DNA from: Isoetes taiwanensis
Lineage: Eukaryota > Streptophyta > Lycopodiopsida > Isoetales > Isoetaceae
Reading direction: 5' to 3'
Assembly: GCA_021234155.1 (NCBI GenBank)
Contig: JAJEKV010000039.1
Coordinates: forward strand, 1-64,000
DNA length: 64,000 nt
Part shown: in pieces, positions 46,560 through 57,615 of the stretch
Layout of the letters: the number at the start of each line of letters is the position of its first letter
How positions within the stretch are numbered: position 1 is the stretch's first letter
Position numbers and translations under genes: made by a program
Notes under the pieces: model-generated
Told to the model about the DNA's origin: nothing
Seen by the model: only the letters and a program-made list of their open reading frames with translations
The model's database searches: none

Positions 46560-47260
46560 GTTGTGGTAGGCAAATGGCCAGGGCGCCATTTGCATCGAGT
46601 CCATGCATAAGAACATGGAGGCGTTTTGTATGCATGGCTTCTTTAACAAGCGAAGCGACCCGGATGACCGAGCAAATGGCGCCATCGCCATTTGCATCCG
46701 AAGTTGCATAAGCAAATGGAAGCAGTTCAAATGCATTTCCACTGCGTGCGGTGCACGAGACCTCCCACCAGTCAAGAGCCCCTCCCCTTCCAAATATTCG
46801 CGGAAGATGGTTGGAAGGAGAGTGGCTCTGACTGGGTGGAGGCACCTGCGATTTGTAGGAGAATACATGTGAAGGACTCCATCAGAGTTAATGGACTGGA
46901 CGCAAATAAAAATGGCGCCATGGCGCCATTTGCCAACAACAATGTCCTATGGTAAGCAAATACATCGAATGGCGCCATGGCGCCATTTGCCAACAACAAG
47001 GCCCTATGGTAAGCTAATAGACATCAAATGGTGCCATGGCGCCATTTGCCAACAACAAGGCCCTATGGTAAGCTAATAGACATCAAATGGCGCCATGGCG
47101 CCATTTCGTAGCAACAAGACCCTAGAGTAAGCTACCGGACATCCTAAAGTAAGCTCTCCTAAAGTGCACTCAGGCACCCATGGCGCCATTTGTTAACTAT
47201 AAGACCCAAAACTGGCTACCAGGCATCTAAATGGCGCGGTGGCGCCATTTAGCCCAAACA
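46560..47260. repeat. GGCGCC palindrome array with ~60-bp tandem unit
   Basis: AAATGGCGCCATGGCGCCATTTG is a palindrome built of nested GGCGCC and CCATGG. Between 46905 and 47110 it recurs about every 60 bp, joined by GCCAACAACAAGGCCCTATGG and TAAGCTAATAGACATC. Further single copies lie at 46580, 46675, 47180 and 47230. Open frames here are artefacts of the repeat. Confidence 0.92.
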
Positions 47261-47619
47261 AACCATTGCAAGTAGATGACATACCTGTTCCATGAGGTGC
47301 GCTAGCCTCTGTCTCCATATTCTGAGGAGCTCCAGATTTGTCGATTTCCATTTCGAGCGCCTTGAATTTGGTCCAAAAACTAGTGTGTAGCTTGAAGTGT
47401 TGAGGCACTGAACTGTGGGGAAATGGCGCCAGAAAACACGGAAACAAAGGCCGAAAAAGGGTTGCTTTAAGTGAGGCGCCAACGCTTTGGCTAATCGGGC
47501 GCTAAGGCGCCAAGGCGGCTAAGGGTCGAAGCGCTTAGGAGTCGGAATCAAAAAAAAAAACCAAATGAGGAGCTTCAGAAAAACAATTAGGCATAAGAAA
47601 CTTTGGGCCGCTGCCGTCA

Positions 47620-47960
47620 TGCATTATACGCAGTAGCTAATGACGACCTATGCCTCGGCAATTTGCCATGCAGCCCATGCCCGTGGCGGTCAGCGGTATG
47701 CATGCCGCCAGCGGCCATGCAGCCCATGCAGGTGTGATCCAGGCGCCCATGCTAGCCCGTGCACGTGGCGCCCATGCCAGCACATGCCCGCCACAATTTG
47801 AAATTTGAAATTCGAATATTTCCCGCCCTAACGCCCGCCCGCCAAATTTGAACATAAAATTCAAAATTCCCGCCAGAAATTAACATAAAAGTCAAAATTC
47901 CGCCCAATTTTGAATTGAAATTTGACTGCCACTGTCCAAATTTGAATCGACCCGCTTTTT
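47620..47960. other. CATGC-rich and TTCCCGCC-rich intergenic DNA
   Basis: 47640-47790 repeats CATGC(A/C)-type words. 47800-47960 is AT-rich with ATTTCCCGCC, AATTCCCGCC and ATTCCGCCC, close to the E2F site TTTCCCGC. No gene recognised. Confidence 0.45.
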
Positions 47961-48179
47961 AAATTGTACCAGCATTTAAATCTCCCTCTTTGTCGCCTGC
48001 TCACACTTTAATGCGACCATGCCACGACGAGGCGTTTTTAGCTCAGCTCGAACTGGCGAATCAGCCTGTTAGATCTCGGTCACCGACTGCGCCAGCTTTT
48101 CTTAAGGCTACATAGGCAGAAACTTTGCAAAAGGCGCATCGCGTCTTTGTCAGCGCTTTCTTCTTAAAGCACGAAATCC

Positions 48180-48310
48180 TGTGAGTCTTGGCGCTTTCTT
48201 CTTGGCGCGGTCGGCGCGCTTTCTTTTCTTGGCGCTTTCTTCTTTGCGCTTTCTTGGCGCTTTCTTCTTTGCGCTTTCTTGGCGAATCCTTGGCGCTTTC
48301 TTCTTGGCGC
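48180..48310. repeat. Short tandem repeat TTGGCGCTTTCTTCT
   Basis: The word GGCGCTTTCTT or GCGCTTTCTT occurs about eight times in 130 bp at 14-30 bp spacing. TTGGCGC resembles an E2F half-site. It lies about 0.7 kb upstream of the first recognisable exon of the plus-strand DUF7869-like gene. Confidence 0.8.
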
Positions 48311-48604
48311 TTTCTGCTGGGACATACCACTATGGATCTATCTAATATCAAGTAAGTCCACTTTTTCTGGTATGAATTCTGTTCTATTGCTGCCATGTGT
48401 ATAGCGTGTTCAAATGCTGATATGAATGCTGCTAGGAAACTAAGAACCCTGGTTTCAATTGCAAAGTTGGCATGGGGTGCCTATGTTATGCATGCTTGCT
48501 CTTATTGACACATATACAGCAATGGGAGCAAGAATGCATAACATAGGCACCTCGTGTAGATTTTGTGATGGAGCTAAGCCAAATCGCCCCATGTGACCAA
48601 CTTG

Positions 48605-48945
48605 GATCAAATGGCGCCTGGGCGCCATTCTATTCCAAATACACCCTTATGGTGTGTTGGTCTTAATGGCTCCATAGCGCCATACGGTTGAACGAATGAA
48701 GGCTGAAATATAAATTTGGAGCCAAATGGAGCCATGGCGCCATTTGGTCGAAATGATGCACTTGCATCAAATGGCGCCATGGCGCCATTTGTTCCAAATT
48801 CACACCTATGAATGTGCCATGGATGTGAATTTGGATCAAATGGCGCCATGGCGCCATTTGATGCAAGTGCACCGTTTCGGGCGCCATTTGGCTCCACATG
48901 TAGACAAATATATTCTTTTGTACTAAATGGCGCCATTTTCGCTTA
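48605..48945. repeat. GGCGCC palindrome cluster upstream of the DUF7869-like gene
   Basis: At least four complete or near-complete AAATGGCGCCATGGCGCCATTT-type palindromes (about 48609, 48733, 48768, 48837) plus single AAATGGCGCCATTT copies near 48885 and 48925. The last lies about 80 bp before a branch/acceptor-like tract ending GAAACAG at 49010. Confidence 0.92.
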
Positions 48946-48989
48946 TTTATTGCTTACTTTTCGTCTATTTCATATGTTCTAAAAAGTGT

Positions 48990-51900
48990 CGACTTCCTTG
49001 ATTGAAACAGGTTCAATTTTCCCCTGTACAACCTATTCGTCGGAAGGACAATTGTTGCCCGGGGACATATTTTGAATAGAACCACTCTTCATGGGAAGGA
49101 AATAGATCCTTCAAATGTAGCTATTGAGGTCCGCGGAGTCAGGATCCCATCGACAGAACTTCGGTCCCTGGGGAGGTGCGAGATAACATTGGTGAAGCAA
49201 AAGGGCACATTCATTCAATGGCCTAAGAGGGATGTAAAACAAAATGAGTGGCCCTCAAGTGAAGATACGTCTTCGAGATCCCTCAATTTGCCCTCTTCAC
49301 AAGAGGATTCATCTAGTAGTCCACCATCTGTCCAAGCCCGCCCGGACATCAGTTTCAATTGCTCACTTTGGGAGAACAAAGCAACAAATGAACAAATGAA
49401 GAAGGATAGATAGTAGAGATTGGAGGTCATGAGAATCTAGCTGCCCGTCTTGGTCTCGGGTTGTTTAAGCACGAAGATGAGACAGTCTACTACTCCAGAA
49501 CAGATCTACTAGGTTTGCCATGCTACATTCTTCATTCCTGCCTTGGATCTAAATATTCGGAGGCGAATATAGTCTTTAGTGATCCTCAGGATGCTATAGA
49601 CGATGAGTTCTTGGGTGTATCAAAGGTCGGGCTTTCGATGGGTAACATAATAGATCCAACGGGAAACCAAAATATCAGGTCATGTCATGCTTGTGCTGAG
49701 AGGCCTATAGCTAACAGTCTAGTAACCTGGGAGACCCATTATGTTTTGCTTCATGATGGTAGGACAGTTTCACAACATTTACAAGCTCGAGCTGCTCTCG
49801 AACAGGATGACTTAGAAGTTGAGTGCTTGGAAGCTGATGTTGAGAAGCAATTCAAGAGGAAAAGGAAATATACATATGTGAAGAGGGTCGGGGAGGGAAC
49901 CAAAGGGGATAGGAAGGAAGAGAGGATGTGCGCTTCCAAGTCAATCAAGAGTGCTCTAAAATCAACATCATGCCGCAGGGCAGAATGTGTCAAAAAACTG
50001 ACCCGAGAGCAATTATGTGCCTTAAGAAAAGAATTTTATTCTCAATCAAGCAGTGCCATTATTACGCTTGTTTTTGATGTGTTGAGTGTAACTTATATAG
50101 GGCAGTCGGAGGCGAAAGTAGTGGTCTCCGGAGTGGAGGTCTTTACATCAATTAGCATGGCGCGTGGCTTTAGGAGTTGCTTTCGTCACGTTTTATAGTT
50201 GGAGGAAGAGGTTCGAGTTAGGTGGAAACGCCGAGCATGGTATCTGAGGCTCTAAGAAGCCTAGATCTGTGACACTAGCTACAGAAAAGTGTGCTTGATA
50301 CCTTCATTAGTGAGAATGCGGGAGAGCATTCCACATAGAAGCAAAAAAGGGAAGGATGATATAAGGGAGAATGTTCAAAAACTTCCTTCCATTCTTAATA
50401 AGAAGAGCATACATAAGGAAGTGGGTGCCGTGGTGGAAGAATTGACGGAAAGAGTGTAACCTTGCCCTCTTTTTACAATATTTGGAAGAAGGAGTTTCAG
50501 GGCGTCGGCATAGCAAAAAATACAAAGATTCTCCAAGTGTAACATATGTGTAGTCATCAAGCGGAAATTGGAAAGAACAAAAGATACAAGGGAGGGCGTA
50601 ACCTTTCAATTCAACGGCGGGCACATATGTTGGAACAACGTTCTGTAGGAGTCAATATTGGCATTGGCGTGCATTATCACATCGTTCGCCCGAAAAGTCA
50701 CCTTTGCATAATACATGATAAGATGGATCAGGTCAAAACACTCACACCAAGAAGTCACCATCTACGCAAAGTCTGTTTGGAGAGGGAGATCGCTTGAAGC
50801 AGCGACTTGACAGAGCACCGACACATGGTCATGGTGGGCCGGGCTTATGGTCATTTCTCTCTTGATCTTTGGAAGGATGACTCAAACTTTCATGTTGGAT
50901 CACTTTCTAGGATCCTACACTATCTTGAGTTGCTTAGGAAGAAGACAAGTGTGGTAATCTATGTGGAAGCGTAAACTACAGATTGCAAATTGATGCAAGC
51001 CCTAAAAAGATACTCGACCACTTCATAAGCTAAGCGGAGACACAGAGAAGATGCCTTCATCTTCTAGTGCCAACTTAGAAGGCTTCAATCCTCTTCCTCG
51101 AAATCTCTACTTACAGTTTGGATAATGCATCGGGTCAAAATAAAAATAGATATGTGTTCTCCTACCTCTCTTATTTGACATGGCTTAAGGTATTGATGAG
51201 ATTCGGGTTGGCTTCATGATGGTTGGGCATACTCATGGCGATATTGATGCATTGTTAAGGGAACTTTTTCGGCGTTAATGAGTTCATCGGATGCTCTAAC
51301 TTTGCACGAGTTGCTTTACTTGTTTAGCAAGTGCAATGCAAAGTCTCTGTTCCATATTTTGTGGATGAAGTTCCAGTTGGAAAGGCTTTGCCAAGGGATA
51401 TATCCCGATAAAGGCCAACGTCTAACGAGGCCATACCGACCCATTGCTATTCGATTTAAAATGGATGGGAAATGGCCCATTATGCAATATAAGATCGCGG
51501 CCAACCCATAAAGAGTGGATTCGAGAAAAAGGAATAAGAATGTGGAAGGAGGATGAAAATGGTGAGCCAACGTTACCAGCGGGGTGCCTAAAATATCCCT
51601 CCAAGGAAGACATTGAAAGATCTCCCGGCACGGCGACGGCATCAGCAAGTACATAGCATTATGGAATTCCTTATGCAAAAATCAAGAAGATAGTGTGTTT
51701 GCACGACAGTACAAAGCAACTATGGATTACTGGAACGAGATTCTTGTGTGTTTGGAAGATGTATCTCCCGGACGACCTCAAAATGATAACTTTTGGTTGC
51801 GTACAAGGCAAGAACCTCTACAAGCTGCATTTACTCCGGTCGATGAAGCCGCTGTGCTTGTAAGACCTTTGCCTACGTATTGTGGGCCAGCAGATGGGCG

Positions 51901-52291
51901 TCCAGTGTTGCCTATGGATGAGTTTGATCCTCATGCACATGTTACGAAAGGTATGTTCGTTTTAGTCCCGACACGGAGACGATGAAACTCCCAACGTGGT
52001 TGGGCTTCTGAGAAAAGAAGATGCCATCCTAGATTCAGAGTCTACCAATTATGGTCACATTTATGTATCATGGTGGATGCCTGTTGGTCGTGACTATACA
52101 GGTTGCTTAACTAAACGTTGGCGACCCAATCCATCAGATCCATCAAGGTATGAGAAGTTAGATGCCATACATTATGCATGGGATGCAAATGGCAAAAGAC
52201 AGAAGACCGCTGTTGATTCAAAATACATTGTTGACATGTGGGGGGACATAGCATTAGCTAAAAGCTCTCAATCTCAGTCATGTTCTCGATA
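48990..52291 (+). pseudogene. DUF7869-type (RNase H-like) transposase-related gene, frameshifted
   Basis: After an acceptor near 49010, a frame to 49413 reads GRTIVARGHILNRTTLHGKE...GTFIQWPKR, resembling the DUF8039-like domain of plant transposon proteins. 49461-50198 has FKHEDETVYYSR...SCHACAERP and CRRAECVKKLTREQLCALRKEFY, typical of the region before the core. The core at about 51120-51260 gives LDNASGQNKNRYVFSYLSYL and, one frame on, VGFMMVGHTHGDIDALLR, the DN-GQNKN and GHTHxDID motifs of DUF7869 proteins. Then RPIAIRFKMDG...MQYKI, KGIRMWKEDENG-like sequence, and a C-terminus at 51996-52291 (HIYVSWWMP...RWRPNPSDPSRYE). At least four frame changes occur. The family is widespread in plants and animals and probably transposon-derived; catalysis is inferred. 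Confidence 0.7.
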
Positions 52292-52299
52292 ATCATGTA

Positions 52300-52790
52300 T
52301 GTAGTTTCTTTTGCTATAATACTTAAGCATTTTGGACAATTAATACGTTGTCGATACATCCATTAGCTTCCATTATGCTTATACTAAGTACATCCTTACA
52401 TCTTTTATAATAGGTGTTTAATACACATCATTACATCTGATGCACATATTATTGATGGCATACATATAATTTAGATGCACATATTATTGATGGCTTTATA
52501 GAGTCGATGATTCACTCATCATCAATCCTGCTATTGTGATCCCATTCATTTCGTAGGCATGGCTCGGGAACCCAAAGAAGATGGATCACAACACGAGTAA
52601 GGTCGGGCAATCACACTCCACGACCTTACGCTTTGGATTATAGTAAGGATCCGACTTAACACCTTTATGTATCAGTGATTAATATCATTGTAGCTCATGG
52701 AGCAAAAGAATGGTCTCAAAGCCATCTTCATAAATATTATAAGCCATGGGAGATGAATGACTTACCGAATCATATGGAGCTGCTTTTATA
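52300..52790. other. AT-rich 3' flank, no gene
   Basis: Contains a short duplication of GATGCACATATTATTGATGGC (about 52440 and 52470). Nothing coding recognised. Confidence 0.5.
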
Positions 52791-52794
52791 GTCG

Positions 52795-52925
52795 ATTGTA
52801 GAATTATTGGTATAATACTTGACATTATTGGTATTATCGTGAGCATTATTGGTATTATCGTCGGCATTATTGGTATTATACTTCAACATTATTGGTATTA
52901 TACTTCAACATTATTGGATTAAGTA
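52795..52925. repeat. ~20-bp tandem repeat CATTATTGGTATTAT
   Basis: About five copies of CATTATTGGTATTATnnnn(n) in a row with small variations (CGTGAG, CGTCGG, ACTTCAA spacers). On the minus strand it encodes a spurious I-P-I-M repeat. Confidence 0.85.
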
Positions 52926-52974
52926 GCTATAAATTCTTTTACCTTGTTTTTCTCACTTCTCACTTTTCATCCTT

Positions 52975-53465
52975 GTTTCTTGCTCCTTCATCTTCCTTGT
53001 TCCTTGATCTTCTTGCTACTTGATCTTCCTTGTTCATTTCGCTTCTTGCTACTTGATCTTGATCCTTGTTCCTTGCTACTTCATTCCGTGCTCCTTGCTA
53101 CTTGATCTTGTTGCTTGCTACTTGATCTTGATCCTTGCTTCTTGCTCCTTGATCTTCCTTGTTCCTTGATCTTCTTGCTACTTGATCTTCCTTGTTCATT
53201 GCATTATGCTACTTGATCTTGATCCTTGTTCCTTGCTACTTGATCTTGTTCCTTGCTACTTGATCTTGATCCTTGCTTCTTGCTCCTTGATCTTCCTTGT
53301 TCCTTGATCTTCTTGCTACTTGATCTTCCTTGTTCATTGCATTTTGCTACTTGATCTTGATCCTTGTTCCTTGCTACTTCATTCCGTGCTCCTCGCTACT
53401 TGATCTTGTTGTTTGCTCTTGAACTTGCTACTTGCTCTGCTCCGTGTTCCTTGCTCCGTCGGTGA
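52975..53465. repeat. CTTGATCTT/CTTGCTAC minisatellite with higher-order units
   Basis: Built from TGCTACTTGATCTT, CCTTGTTCCTTG and GATCCTTG words. A long composite unit beginning CTTCCTTGTTCCTTGATC recurs at about 52992, 53154 and 53291, each followed by TTCTTGCTACTTGATC, so blocks of roughly 135-160 bp have been duplicated. Confidence 0.9.
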
Positions 53466-53479
53466 TCCTTGCTTGCTTT

Positions 53480-53960
53480 TGCAAATGATTGGACCCAATC
53501 CTCCCTGGGCTACTCCAGAAGGCCTGCAAGCATGCCCCAGGCATTTTGTGCGGCCTGGAATGGATGAGCTATTGGACCATTTCTTGGAGTGGAGGTTGCG
53601 CCCACAGTCCCACCAAAGGAGCTTACAATGGAGTTGATCAACTTCGATGGAGCGATTTGATTGTGGTCATGAGCCACTGATGGAAATTAATCCATCCCCA
53701 ATGTTATAGGAGACTTGCAATGAGGGGAATGCTTGAACCCCCTCCTTATCCGAGGCCAGATGCTACAACAATTGAGGCCTCTTCTTCGTGATGGATATTT
53801 AGCACACTCTCTGGATGCATACATATCAGAGTTCATTCATGAAATTTGTAAGGGACAGATGTATGCCCTTATTAGGGTGTCCTACCACGTTTACAACGGT
53901 TTTGTGGAGTTGGGTCCGCTCTTCTTCCGTGAGTATTATCCCGTGGAATTACTTTTCTAA
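53480..53960 (+). pseudogene. Unrecognised coding-like segment
   Basis: Two overlapping open frames (53413-53637 and 53733-53960) hold non-repetitive sequence such as LLRDGYLAHSLDAYISEF and IRVSYHVYNGFVELGPLFFREYY. The codon texture looks like former coding sequence, but I recognise no family. A shifted frame at 53640-53750 (FDCGHEPLMEINP) suggests a broken gene. Confidence 0.35.
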
Positions 53961-54184
53961 TGACTAGGTACCCCATATGGTGGGAAGAATCAGCCGGGAG
54001 GAGCGTGAGCTCTTGACTCCCAACCCGAGATCGTGGAGTTAGACCCACCAGCGAAGGGAAAGGGGAAGGGAAGGGGTTAGGAACACGGGGAAGGTTACTA
54101 GGGACATACTTAGTTCATAATTGGGTCTCTATTGTGTTTGGAAGTTGGTATATGATACCGTGTTATTATGTTCTCTAAATATTC

Positions 54185-54298
54185 ATGTATGTATGATACA
54201 CGGGTACTGCACGTGTATACAACCCCTGCATAAGGTCTATGATACAGGGTACTGTACACGTGTATACAACCCATGCATAAGGTCTATACAACCCCCAT
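54185..54298. repeat. ~55-bp tandem duplication
   Basis: ATGATACACGGGTACTGCACGTGTATACAACCCCTGCATAAGGTCT is repeated at once as ATGATACAGGGTACTGTACACGTGTATACAACCCATGCATAAGGTCT, followed by a partial third copy (ATACAACCCCC). It adjoins the L1 fragment end. Confidence 0.88.
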
Positions 54299-54930
54299 AA
54301 CAAAAAAATTCCAGTTTACTAAAAATTTTCCCATTATAATGAAATTGTGCTTAACGCTACCTGACCCGATCTTGCAGACCAAAATCTGCCATCTACCATT
54401 ATTATCATTGATCATGTGATGAATATGCAGATCAATTCTCTGATTCCAAGCTATTGCTATGCCTGCAGGAGAGTCGTTAGCACTTATAGACCACGTTTGA
54501 AAATTAGGAGGGAGAGCCTTAGAAATAATAATATTGTGGTTAAGATCATGGATCTTATGCTCCTGGATGAATAAAATATCAGGGTTGAGGGGGGAGAGGC
54601 AGACTTTTAAACGTTCCCTTTTAATAATATTATTAATACCTTGGAGATTCCAGGTGATAATTCTTAGGGATTTAAACATTAATATTTGTAAAAGCCTTTG
54701 GCCATTCTAGATTGAATGGCTGAATTCCTGGGACTAACTCTAAGAGGTCCAACATATGCTTTTTTCTGTCCTCTACCTCTTTTCTTTGTTATCTGCTTCC
54801 AACCTTCATCATCACAAGAGTGAAGAAAGTCATTCTCGAAACTGTAACTTTCAGTATCAGCCTCAGGATGATTTACTTCTTTAAGGGGGAAAGAAAGAGT
54901 TACAAACCCTGTATTCAATTTGACTGCCAT
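54284..54930 (-). pseudogene. 5' fragment of an L1-type LINE: ORF1 end and ORF2 endonuclease start
   Basis: ORF1 tail (54930-54679, with GWKQITKKRGRGQKK, basic) is followed by an ORF2 start whose ATG overlaps the ORF1 stop in TAATG (54681-54677). ORF2 opens SLRIITWNLQGIN, then DILFIQEHKIHDL, AGIAIAWN and RWQILVCKI, the N-terminal half of the L1 endonuclease (WN-x-x-G, QEH-K/T). It stops at about 54300, so RT is absent. UAAUG coupling of ORF1 and ORF2 is known from some non-LTR elements such as silkworm SART1. Confidence 0.85.
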
Positions 54931-54974
54931 ATTAATATTTTTGAAGACAAAGTTCCAATTCAGATCGTAATTGG

Positions 54975-55020
54975 GAAAGATAGATAGATAGATAGTAGTT
55001 TTAACGTCACGCCACTAGGC
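54975..55020 (-). repeat. Non-LTR 3'-end motif with (TATC)n tail
   Basis: On the minus strand TGCCTAGTGGCGTGACGTTAAAACTAC runs into (TATC)4. It lies directly upstream (in minus sense) of the L1 ORF1 fragment, as if one retroposon end abuts another. Confidence 0.65.
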
Positions 55021-55234
55021 AGCATCCAATTGGACATGTGACCACACACCACACTACATTGCTTGGTTGGGCCCTGCCCCCAACCACCTTACATTGCGTC
55101 TGTTGGGATTTGACCCCCAACAGTCACAAGGCACCCAAAAGTTTAACCATTAAAATAAACCACTGGACAAACCACTATAGATATGATTTTTTATAATAAA
55201 ATTTTCATTCTTAATAAAAACCACATAACATAGT

Positions 55235-55610
55235 GGTTTTTATAACTAGTATGTGGTTATTCATGTTGATTTTTTGTTATAGCGTGGCTTTTCAAAACCA
55301 AACCTAGTTTATTTTATGGTTTCTAACATCAACGGTGGTCATTCATGTTGGTTTTCTAATGTTCCATGATTATTAATTCGATATTGGTTTGTAGCATGGT
55401 TTTTCAACACCACTTTAAATATGGTAATGGTTGTTTATGTTGGTTTTCTATTGACACAAAGTTAAAGTACTTTATGGTGTGGTTTTTTAACCAATTTAAA
55501 TGCCATGGTGGTTATTGATGCCAGTTTTCTATTATCACACATATTATAAAATGGTTGTGGTTTATAGCGTAGTTTCAATCATGTTCACAAATATCATCTA
55601 AAAAGATGTG
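55235..55610. repeat. Degenerate tandem repeat, ~85-90 bp unit
   Basis: Four diverged copies of a unit with GTGGTTATTCATGTTGGTTTTCTA start near 55250, 55335, 55425 and 55510. Each carries a GCGTGGTTTTT-type word. Not coding. Confidence 0.75.
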
Positions 55611-55639
55611 GCTCTCCGTAGTGCAAAACCAGCATAGAA

Positions 55640-56456
55640 TAGAATTGAATGTTTTTTATCGCCCATGGAGTCCAATCGGATAGTGTTGCGGTTTTGCATT
55701 CACATTTCTATATTAACTAAGGTTTATATCATGGTTTCCATTTTTCGATACAATTTAGTATCCCATGGCCAAGCATGTAATGAGAAATAAAATATCATGC
55801 TATAACGATCTTCGAAAGATGGGAATTATTCTTGAGATGACTTACTCATTAATTAAATTGATTTCTATCATCTATAGTATCCAAATTATCTATGAGGCTT
55901 CATACAAGGAAATCATACAAGGACAATCATAAGCATGCAAACCAATAATATAGTTTCCTAAAATTTATTCAATTAAAATTGAAGGACATGTTTTATTATA
56001 TTTCTTTCTTGAGGAAAGTAAAAAATATATATATTACCACAGAAGCCTCTTTCTTGAAGCCTCTTTCAGTGGAAGAAAATATTTAGCTACTTCTATGTTC
56101 ATCTTCTACCCGAGGAACAATCTACTTATTTAAAATGTTTTAGGGGGTGCTTGCCTAACATTGTTAATACTAATTCGGCGTTCGCTTAAGCTTTTTTAGG
56201 CTTGGTTTCCTTCATTTTTGTTTTCGAGCAACCCGTTTTGATTCACTTGGTGCATTCTAGGTTTCTTATTTCTTTCATTTTGCTCCTTCTTTCTGGTTTT
56301 CATATCTGCATTTTATAGATTCTTTCTTTCACTATTTTGCCAACTAACCAATTACCTAGCAAACTGGAGCTCACTTAACAACAAATGCAAAAATGACACA
56401 ATTTCTCAGCACCCGCCTAAAATGTGGTTCTTGCCAAAGATGCAAAAATAACATAA
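55640..56456. other. AT-rich DNA without a recognised gene
   Basis: At 55638-55672 the minus strand has CTCCATGGGCGATAAAAAAC followed by ATTCAATTCTATTCTATG, another form of the CTCC-GTGG-CGTTAAAA + (TTCTA)n tail. The rest shows nothing. Confidence 0.5.
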
Positions 56457-56462
56457 TTTCAT

Positions 56463-56545
56463 AGAATAGAATAGAATAGAATATAATAGAATAGAATAGA
56501 ATAGCTTTTTTAACGTCCACGGAGATCAATAGGTCATGGGACCCA
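56463..56545 (-). repeat. Non-LTR 3'-end motif with (TTCTA)n tail
   Basis: On the minus strand GATCTCCGTGGACGTTAAAA is followed by AAGC and about eight (TATTC) units ending at 56463. Similar blocks occur at 25885-25915 and 55638-55672. Confidence 0.65.
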
Positions 56546-56894
56546 TACAATGGGCTAGTACAATCATTACTACTAGGTTTTTATAGCTGAACCTTGTTTA
56601 CTATCTTTCTTTTATTCATACATTATTGAACCTAAAGGTGACAATGTTGTTGTGGTTCCTACACTTCCGGAGGATGCACATAGTAATAAGAGGGTGGACA
56701 TCTGCATTTGAACGGTGGCCAAAAACATCCCTAGTATACTGACCTTTGGAAACTAACTTAACCCCTAAGGTATATATTTTACCTCAGATAGTGCAAAAAA
56801 AATCCTCTAATGGTAAGCAAACAAATACGAAATGGTAAAAAAGGACCCCTTTCTTGCACGCAGATGTCCCATACTACAAATAATACTGAATCCC

Positions 56895-57480
56895 TGGGGC
56901 TACACTGAAATGATTTATTGAACATCTCCAGCTGCAAACACTCCAGGTATGCTAGTCTAAGTCGCGCCGGGCTTAGTAACAACATATCGTTCAGCATCAG
57001 TGAGCAGTTGCCCTTCCAGAAATTTGGTTGCTGGCTCATGACCAATGGCAAAGAATAAACCAGAGACTTCCACATTAGTTAATTTTCCAGTCACAACATT
57101 CTTCACTTTCAGCCCTCCCAAGAGCCCCTTTTCATTTCCAACTGCTTCAACAACTAGACTATTCCAAAGAACCTCAATTTTGGGATTGTCAAGAGCCCTT
57201 TTTTGCATAATTTTGCTTGCCCTAAATTGATACCTTCTACGAATAATGAACACCTTGCTACCATACCTGGTTAAAAATGTAGCCTCCTCCATCGCCGAGT
57301 CTCCACCACCAATCACTGCCAATGGTTTATTCCTAAAAATTGGAGTTGCACCATCACATACTGCACATGCTGAAATGCCCTTGTTCCAGAAACCATCGAC
57401 TTCACTAGACCCTGGAAACTGTAACCTTTTAGCACAGATCCAGTTGCCACAATCACAGTCTCAGCTTCAACTTCGTTCCA
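56895..57480 (-). pseudogene. NADPH-dependent thioredoxin reductase (NTRA/NTRB-like) gene fragment
   Basis: The minus strand reads [10 protein letters not shown], then after a 1-nt shift [20 protein letters not shown] (redox-active CAVC), [16 protein letters not shown] (NADPH-binding GGGDSAxEEA), a damaged [12 protein letters not shown] (normally RRDxFRASKIM), [27 protein letters not shown] and YVVTKPGAT, then a TAG stop and GVFAAGDVQ. The [10 protein letters not shown] and [12 protein letters not shown] text fits the cytosolic/mitochondrial plant NTR rather than plastid NTRC. The enzyme reduces thioredoxin with NADPH. The N-terminal FAD part is absent; its place is taken by the (TAGAA)n array. 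The frameshift, stop and missing 5' half make it a pseudogene. Confidence 0.88.
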
Positions 57481-57615
57481 TAGAATAGAATAGAATAGAA
57501 TAGAATAGAATAGAATAGAATAGAATAGAATAGAATAGAATAGAATAGAATAGAATAGAATAGAATAGAATAGAATAGAATAGAATAGAATAGAATAGAA
57601 TAGAATAGAATAGAA
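57481..57615. repeat. (TAGAA)27 microsatellite
   Basis: Twenty-seven uninterrupted TAGAA units. It abuts the 5' (minus-sense) break of the thioredoxin reductase fragment at VEAETVI, so either the expansion or the insertion it came with cut the gene. Confidence 0.97.

Noticed and set aside
56895-57480. Plastid NTRC assignment
   Set aside because: The [10 protein letters not shown] and [12 protein letters not shown] segments fit the NTRA/NTRB type; no thioredoxin domain follows.
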